DNA of 64,000 bases. Origin: Bacteroidota bacterium. Lineage in GTDB: Bacteria; Bacteroidota; Bacteroidia; Chitinophagales; Chitinophagaceae. Made by a program: the position numbers and the translations under genes. Under the pieces are notes generated by a model. The model had not been told where the DNA came from, searched no databases, and worked only from the letters and a program-made list of their open reading frames with translations. Each line of letters begins with the position of its first letter. The first letter of the stretch is position 1. The stretch covers positions 124,001 through 188,000 of the forward strand of contig JADJZY010000007.1 in assembly GCA_016715505.1 (NCBI GenBank), written 5' to 3'. Shown piece after piece: positions 58,836 through 64,000 of this stretch.

Positions 58836-59168
58836 TCATTTGAAATTTGCAGGAGCTTTCCCAATAGGGAAGCCTAGTAGACAATTTTTTGAAACGCGTA
58901 TGAGACCAATAATATCCTTGTTCTTTCCGAAATGATTGGGATGTGCAGGTTTTATGGATGTGCCATCATAATAGAAGAGACCTCGGTTAGTACCTATAAA
59001 TAGGTAACCTTTATCCATAAGTTTAATAGTGTAAATTTCATATTCAATATTTTCGTTTTTAATTTGCTCAAGAACATAGTCTTGTTGAACATTCACTAAA
59101 TTGTGTGAATACAATTCTGAATTGAAGCACGAAAAAAGTAGAATAATTAGCAGAAAAAATTTAGACAT
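58836..59168 (-). CDS. N-terminal fragment of the LytS-type propeller kinase
   Basis: A signal peptide (FFLLIILLFSCFNSELYS) and the first propeller blades (GYLFIGTNRGLFYYDG) of the kinase. Two single-base shifts, near 58853 (extra G in TTGGGAAAG) and 58803 (missing T in CAATTGAAC), separate it from the 58796 frame; corrected, the reading GKLLQISNDYKFCDIQQPEY then VNLNYKITSAYLH is continuous. A promoter-like pair lies just upstream (59179-59210). Confidence 0.8.
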   Translation of the reverse strand: MSKFFLLIILLFSCFNSELYSHNLVNVQQDYVLEQIKNENIEYEIYTIKLMDKGYLFIGTNRGLFYYDGTSIKPAHPNHFGKNKDIIGLIRVSKNCLLGFPIGKAPANFK

Positions 59169-59178
59169 GACTCACAGG

Positions 59179-59210
59179 CAAAGATATTCTTTTGCATGTT
59201 GTACTTCCAA
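59179..59210 (-). promoter_or_regulatory. Candidate Bacteroidota-type promoter for the LytS-type kinase
   Basis: On the minus strand TTG (59210-59208), a 21-bp spacer, then TATCTTTG (59186-59179), matching the TTG/TAnnTTTG consensus. The expected transcription start would fall only a few bases before the ATG at 59168, so the message could be nearly leaderless. Confidence 0.45.
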
Positions 59211-59555
59211 GTGTATTGTAATGTTACAAAGCGCTCATACTAACTGATGGACTCCTTTGAATTTTAAACGAGCGTATCATCATCTTTTTCCAACAGATGA
59301 TTAAGCGGTCACTTTAGCAAGTTTGCTCAGCTAACTTATTGTGATGCAATCTGATGAATCGAATGCTGCTTTATCTTTTGGTCTTGGAAATTAAAACCAC
59401 CTCACAAATAAAGATTATTTTCTAAAAATGACAACTGCTTCCTGTTGCTTTAACAGAATATCATTTTCATGTAGAGAAATAGCAAAATGAAAAGATATAA
59501 TATCAAATATGGTAGAAAAATGAATATGTAATTCGTATAAGCATACTCTGTTAGT
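59211..59555. other. Intergenic region between divergent kinase and haloperoxidase-like genes
   Basis: An AT-rich gap of about 345 bp between the two divergent promoters; no gene or clear structure seen. Confidence 0.4.
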
Positions 59556-59563
59556 TAATTTTG
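59556..59563 (+). promoter_or_regulatory. Possible -7 promoter box for the haloperoxidase-like gene
   Basis: TAATTTTG matches TAnnTTTG exactly, 20 bp before the GTG start codon. No good -33 TTG at the right spacing was found, so this is tentative. Confidence 0.35.
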
Positions 59564-59582
59564 TGGCCAATCTACTACAATA

Positions 59583-60461
59583 GTGATACGAACACTAAGT
59601 TTCATATTGTGCCTACTATTTCTGAGTTCTACATTTTCAGAAGCACACCAGAAGTCCGAGGAACGAAATACCCCGGATAGTTTGGCTTATTCATCTATGG
59701 TACCAAATGCCTGGATACAGCATTTTGCACTTATTGAACGTTGGGTAGCAGGAATGAGACCAACGGTTACATCCAGGGCCTTAGCTTACATCAGTATCGG
59801 CGCGTACGAAGTAGCCTTGCCTTCGATGAAAGGTTACAGATCAAATCAGGAATTAATACCAGGACTAAAGATACCGGCATTGCCACTCGATGTAAGTCAG
59901 TATGATTGGAATATTGCCTTGAATGCTTGTTACGCAAAGTTAGACTCTGTCTTTCTTCTCGGGGCTTTGCCAAAATACAAAGCGAGCATCACACATCTTA
60001 AGGATTCCATTGATTCGATCTTTAAACCAAGGGTTTCAGGAAAAGTGTATCAAAATTCAGTATCGTGGGGATTAGCGGTAGCGAATGAAATTTGGCGGTT
60101 TTCATCAACAGATCGTGCAGCTGAAGCTGAGCGGAGCATTCCCTATCCCAACCTATATCCTTCACCTGATAGCATAGGGCAGTGGCTCGGCGAGGTGCAC
60201 GGCGGCTACAAACCCTTTACCCCTAATTGGGGAAACGTACGAAGGTTCACCAAAGATGATGAAACTTTGGTTTCGCCACCGCCTCCAAATTTTAGTATAT
60301 CTCCCTCGAGTCAATATTATAAAGAAATGTATGAAATATATACAGATTGGAAAAATATGAATCATGACAAGCGATGGGTTGCTGAGTTTTGGAGTGATGA
60401 TATTGTGAACTCACTTTGGACCATCTACACGAATTTTTGTTATAGCTGCTCAATTAAGTAA
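59583..60461 (+). CDS. PAP2/vanadium-dependent haloperoxidase-like protein, N-terminal part
   Basis: The first two thirds of an approximately 456-residue exported enzyme. A GTG start gives a signal peptide (IRTLSFILCLLFLSSTFSEA). The body is helical, as expected for the vanadium haloperoxidase/acid phosphatase fold (NAWIQHFALIERWVAGMRPTV is a typical start region). The frame is lost near 60415, where one T is missing: ...TTTGGACC should read TTTTGGACC to give the family sequence FGPSTRIFVIAAQLSKRSN and join the next fragment. Confidence 0.82.
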   Translation: MIRTLSFILCLLFLSSTFSEAHQKSEERNTPDSLAYSSMVPNAWIQHFALIERWVAGMRPTVTSRALAYISIGAYEVALPSMKGYRSNQELIPGLKIPALPLDVSQYDWNIALNACYAKLDSVFLLGALPKYKASITHLKDSIDSIFKPRVSGKVYQNSVSWGLAVANEIWRFSSTDRAAEAERSIPYPNLYPSPDSIGQWLGEVHGGYKPFTPNWGNVRRFTKDDETLVSPPPPNFSISPSSQYYKEMYEIYTDWKNMNHDKRWVAEFWSDDIVNSLWTIYTNFCYSCSIK

Positions 60462-60471
60462 GCGTTCGAAT

Positions 60472-60951
60472 ATGCCTCTCGATGAAACCTTACACATGTA
60501 TTGTAAACTTGGAATTGGACTGAATGATGCCACCTCTGCTTGTTGGAAGTCAAAGTATAAGTACCATACTGAGCGACCATGGCAGTATATTCAAAAGCAC
60601 ATAGACTCAAGTTTTAGATCCATAATGGGTGAGTCAGTTGCACAAGCAGGTAAAAATCCGCCATTCCCTTCATATCCATCAGGTCATTCAGCCTGTGCAG
60701 GTGTGGCTGAAGTCATATTTTCTGATTTTTTTGGTTCAAAATACCTCTTCATCGATTCATCTCATGCAGATCGAACTGATTTCCTGGGTACCCCAAGAAC
60801 ATTTTATTCGTTTAGGCAAATGGCCGAAGAAAATGCCTATTCCAGAATTCCCATGGGAGTTCATATCAGATCTGATTGTGATGAAGGCCTGCGATTAGGG
60901 CGTGTGGTTGGACTAAATGTAAATGAATATCAACTTAAAATAATTCAATAG
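60472..60951 (+). CDS. PAP2/vanadium-dependent haloperoxidase-like protein, catalytic C-terminal part
   Basis: Carries all three motifs of the PAP2 superfamily: KYKYHTERP (KxxxxxxRP), PSYPSGHSA (PSGH) and SRIPMGVHIRSD (SRxxxxxHxxxD). In vanadium haloperoxidases these hold vanadate and make hypohalous acid from H2O2; in phosphatases they cleave phosphate esters. Sequence alone does not separate the two, though this size and helical N-terminal region suit the haloperoxidase side. True coding begins near 60415, after the frameshift. It is followed 24 bp later by the third giant protein. Confidence 0.85.
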   Translation: MPLDETLHMYCKLGIGLNDATSACWKSKYKYHTERPWQYIQKHIDSSFRSIMGESVAQAGKNPPFPSYPSGHSACAGVAEVIFSDFFGSKYLFIDSSHADRTDFLGTPRTFYSFRQMAEENAYSRIPMGVHIRSDCDEGLRLGRVVGLNVNEYQLKIIQ

Positions 60952-60975
60952 AATAACCTACAAATAAAAATTGGG

Positions 60976-62236
60976 ATGAGAAAAATTAAACTCTATGGAA
61001 GTGTATTCTTCCTCATGTTACTTACTTCCATAAGTGACATCATTTATGCCAATGCCCGTCAGGTATTTTGGCGGACCCTCAGGTTTTGGGAATGTCATTT
61101 GCAGTCCTTCCCCTACTTATAATTTCACAGGAGGGGAGCCAAATTCTACCTGGACGATCAAACAAAACGGATCGGTAGTGGCAACATCTACAGGTACTTC
61201 TTATACCTTAGGGAGTATTTCCGGTAATAATATTAATGTTGAGGTTGAGTTAACCACGCCAGGATGTTCTCAACAAACAGTTAGCTTTAATGTCAAATCT
61301 GCATCATTCACTGTCCTTTACGGAACTGGATGGTATGATGTTGAATTTACTGAAAATAATGCTTCGGTTACTTGGGGTGGGCCTGGAATTGATTGGAATG
61401 ATGCAGGCAATAGTAACGTGTTTTACGGAATTTGTAATTCAGGAACCGGAACAGTAACAATGACGACTTCTGATGGTTGTACGGCTTCTCAAACGATCAA
61501 TTACACAGGAGTTGATGCCGCTATAAGCGGACCCTCCAGCGTCTTGTGTGGAACCTCCGCAACTTATACAGGTTCTCAAAACGGAGGGACCGGAACTTTC
61601 AGTGTAAGTCCGGCGAATGCAGGAAGTTTTTCTGGAAGTACTTTTACTGCTGATGCTAACTACAGTGGCTCAGCTACGATTACTTATACAGTTGAGTATA
61701 ATTATTCGACTCCAAAGTCAGGTACAAATAATATGACTTGTACAGCTACTCAAAATATTGATATTACGTGTTGTACTCCTTCAAGCAATACGACTACAGC
61801 CACTGCATGCGATAGTTATACATGGAGCGTAAATGGAATGACTTATGCATCAAGTGGAGTTTATACTTACAACACAACAAATGGTAGCGGATGTCCTCAT
61901 ACAGAGACTTTGAATTTGACGATTAACAATAGTACAAGTAATACAACAACTGAGACTGCATGTGATAGTTATACATGGAGCGTAAATGGAATGACCTATG
62001 CATCAAGTGGAGTTTATACTTACAACACAACGAATGGCAGCGGATGTCCTCATACAGAGACCTTGAATTTGACGATAAATAATAGTACAAGTAATACAAC
62101 TACAGAAACTGCATGTGATAGTTATACATGGAGCGTAAATGGAATACCTATGCATCAAGTGGGTTTATACTTACAACACAACAAATGGCAGCGGATGTCC
62201 TCATACAGAGACTTTGAATTTGACGATAAACAATAG
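60976..62236 (+). CDS. Giant repeat adhesin 3, N-terminal part
   Basis: The ATG at 60976 opens a signal peptide (MRKIKLYGSVFFLMLLTSIS..YANA); a shift at about 61050-61062 moves the reading to the frame starting at 61034 (YFGGPSGFGNVICSPSP). About 240 residues of Ig-like beta modules follow (TYNFTGGEPNSTWTIKQNG, SGPSSVLCGTSATYTG), then the 51-residue repeat array begins at 61787. Losses of one G near 62145 and one A near 62162 break the third repeat. It shares its later domains with adhesins 1 and 2. Confidence 0.8.
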
Positions 62237-63160
62237 TACAAATAATACAACTACAGAAACTGCATGTGATAGTTATATCTGGAGCGTAAATGGGATGACC
62301 TATGCATCAAGTGGGTTTATACTTACAACACAACAAATGGCAGCGGATGTCCTCATACAGAGACTTTGAATTTGACGATTAACAATAGTACAAGTAATAC
62401 AACAACTGAGACTGCATGTGATAGTTATACATGGAGCGTAAATGGAATGACCTATGCATCAAGTGGAGTTTATACTTACAACACAACGAATGGTAGCGGA
62501 TGTCCTCATACAGAGACTTTGAATTTGACGATAAATAATAGTACAAGTAATACAACTACAGAAACTGCATGTGATAGTTATACATGGAGCGTAAATGGAA
62601 TGACCTATGCATCAAGTGGAGTTTATACTTACAACACAACAAATGGTAGCGGATGTCCTCATACAGAGACTTTGAATTTGACGATTAACAATAGTACAAG
62701 TAATACAACTACAGCTACAGCATGTGATAGTTATACCTGGAGCGTAAATGGAATGACCTATGCATCAAGTGGAGTTTATACTTACAACACAACGAATGGC
62801 AGCGGATGTCCTCATACAGAGACCTTGAATTTGACGATAAATAATAGTACAAGTAATACAACTACAGAAACTGCATGTGATAGTTATACATGGAGCGTAA
62901 ATGGAATGACCTATGCATCAAGTGGAGTTTATACTTACAACACAACAAATGGTAGCGGATGTCCTCATACAGAGACTTTGAATTTGACGATAAACAATAG
63001 TACAAGTAATACAACTACAGCTACCGCATGTGATAGTTATACATGGAGCGTAAATGGAATGACCTATGCATCAAGTGGCGTTTATACGTACAACACAACG
63101 AATGGTAGCGGATGCCCTCATACAGAGACCTTGAATTTGACGATTAATAATTCAAGTTCG
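61787..63160 (+). repeat. Nine-unit tandem repeat of 153 bp (51 residues)
   Basis: Units start at 61787, 61940, 62093, about 62244, 62396, 62549, 62702, 62855 and 63008, all read as TACDSYTWSVNGMTYASSGV-type modules with one Cys pair per unit. Units differ by only a few bases; units 3 and 4 carry two and one single-base deletions. The unit length is a multiple of three, so gain or loss of units keeps the frame. Two diverged units of the same fold follow (about 63160-63460). Confidence 0.92.
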
Positions 63161-63715
63161 ACTACAACAAATTTGGCATTATGTCCATCATCATTGCCAT
63201 ATAATTGGAATGGTCAGAGCATTAATTCTGCAGGAACATATACTTATACTACAACCAATTCCAATGGATGTGATAGTGTGGCAACCTTGATACTATCTAT
63301 CAATGCAACCAGCACATCTACAACTAATTTAACCTTATGTGTTAACCAGTTGCCATATAGCTGGAATGGCCAAACTTTAACGAGTTCAGGTACTTATACT
63401 CACACAACCACAAGTTCAACTGGATGTGATAGCATAGCAGTATTAAATTTAACTTTAACCAAAAGTGATTTAGGAAATTATGTGTGGAACGATATGAATC
63501 AGGATGGAATTCAAAATAGTAATGAAGTGGGTGTATCAGGAGTAACAGTATCTTTATTAAACGCTTCAACGCTTGATATCATTTCAACAGTGGTAACTGA
63601 TGCATATGGCCAATATAGATTTTCTCCCATTTGTGCAGGTAGCTATAAGAGTCAGATTCAAGCTTACCGGCAAATTATGTATTCACAGGTCAAAATGCAC
63701 CGAATGATGCCATAG
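62366..63715 (+). CDS. Giant repeat adhesin 3, repeat array and first SdrD repeat
   Basis: Continuation in the restored frame after the single-base deletion near 62315. It covers repeat units 5-9, two diverged units (LPYNWNGQSINSAGTYTYTTT and LPYSWNGQTLTSSGTYTHTTT), then an SdrD/Cna-B repeat starting LGNYVWNDMNQDGIQNSNE at about 63470. Near 63650-63663 two extra bases in the stretch TATAAGAGTCAGATTCAAGCTTACC break the frame; removing an A and a C gives YKVRFKLPANYVF, matching the other adhesins. Confidence 0.82.
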   Translation: MNLTINNSTSNTTTETACDSYTWSVNGMTYASSGVYTYNTTNGSGCPHTETLNLTINNSTSNTTTETACDSYTWSVNGMTYASSGVYTYNTTNGSGCPHTETLNLTINNSTSNTTTATACDSYTWSVNGMTYASSGVYTYNTTNGSGCPHTETLNLTINNSTSNTTTETACDSYTWSVNGMTYASSGVYTYNTTNGSGCPHTETLNLTINNSTSNTTTATACDSYTWSVNGMTYASSGVYTYNTTNGSGCPHTETLNLTINNSSSTTTNLALCPSSLPYNWNGQSINSAGTYTYTTTNSNGCDSVATLILSINATSTSTTNLTLCVNQLPYSWNGQTLTSSGTYTHTTTSSTGCDSIAVLNLTLTKSDLGNYVWNDMNQDGIQNSNEVGVSGVTVSLLNASTLDIISTVVTDAYGQYRFSPICAGSYKSQIQAYRQIMYSQVKMHRMMP

Positions 63716-64000
63716 ATAGCGATCCAAATGTATTTACCGGAATAACCGATACCTATGTCATTGTTAGTGGTGATAGTAATATGACAGTCGATGCGGGAAT
63801 TTATCAGCCCTTGCCTTTAACAGCTACCGTGGGCGACCGCGTATGGTTCGATGCGAACAGCAATGGGATACAAGATATTGGCGAATCCGGAGTAAGTGGT
63901 ATAACTGTTACCCTTTATAATTGTAGTAACCCTGGTGTTCCAGTTAAAACGACCATTACAGATGCCGGAGGCAACTATCTATTTGAGAATGTGCTACCGG
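63664..64000 (+). CDS. Giant repeat adhesin 3, SdrD repeats (runs off the window)
   Basis: After the double shift the reading continues as LPANYVFTGQNAPNDAIDSD, then a second SdrD repeat (VGDRVWFDANSNGIQDIGES) closely related to repeat 3 of adhesin 2 (about 52080). The gene is cut by the window end, so its C-terminus and any sorting domain are not seen. Confidence 0.82.

Noticed and set aside
61787..63160. Repeat array considered as CRISPR
   Set aside because: The units are 153 bp, contiguous without spacers, and translate as one protein repeat; no cas genes are present.

Overview
The window comes from a Bacteroidota chromosome of fairly low GC, probably from the Chitinophagales/Saprospirales/Sphingobacteriales side of the phylum. 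The evidence is several C-terminal sorting domains of the type IX secretion system (T9SS), a TonB-dependent receptor with a carboxypeptidase-regulatory-like plug extension, a DUF4369/TlpA lipoprotein, LytTR response regulators, and promoter-like boxes of the Bacteroidota type (TAnnTTTG). I saw no tRNA, rRNA, CRISPR array, phage genes or transposase.

Layout. 0.1-6.4 kb: housekeeping genes (TlpA-like lipoprotein, pyrD, TerC-family membrane protein, class III aminotransferase, gamma-carbonic-anhydrase-like protein, small lipoprotein), interrupted by an odd poly-T/poly-G block inside an inverted repeat at 3.2-3.4 kb. 6.5-11.4 kb: a giant Ig-repeat secreted protein with a dockerin-like C-terminus. 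11.9-16.1 kb: methyltransferase, TonB receptor, PGDYG-like small protein. 16.4-22.3 kb: a MarR-regulated RND efflux operon (marR, adaptor, pump, TolC). 22.9-33.0 kb: small membrane protein, recJ, outer-membrane barrel, secreted fibronectin-III protein, then a fabD/HhH/acyl-CoA dehydrogenase operon and divergent dnaK. 33.2-37.6 kb: secreted CotH-kinase/lamin-tail protein.

37.9-64 kb is an accessory island of three related giant secreted proteins built from SdrD/Cna-B-like calcium-loop repeats. The first two (about 2340 and 2090 residues) are tandem paralogs sharing almost identical 2.4-kb 3' halves but carrying unrelated cassettes in the middle. The third runs off the window and carries nine near-identical 153-bp tandem repeats. 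Between them lie two LytTR two-component systems (response regulator then kinase at 45.6-48.0 kb; LytS-like propeller kinase then regulator at 55.6-59.2 kb) and a PAP2/vanadium-haloperoxidase-like enzyme. A plausible but untested picture is locally regulated surface adhesins exported by T9SS.

The most unexpected non-coding signal is a structured element (10/8-bp stem, 26-nt nearly invariant loop, followed by a terminator) that occurs twice, at 48421-48490 and 55234-55303. It flanks the second giant adhesin as a direct repeat and shows a compensatory base-pair change.

Caution: at least 25 single-base frameshifts split otherwise intact genes, many in homopolymers and most of them beyond 47 kb. 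They look mainly like residual sequencing or assembly errors. Split genes are listed by fragment, and the fragments are linked in the evidence text.
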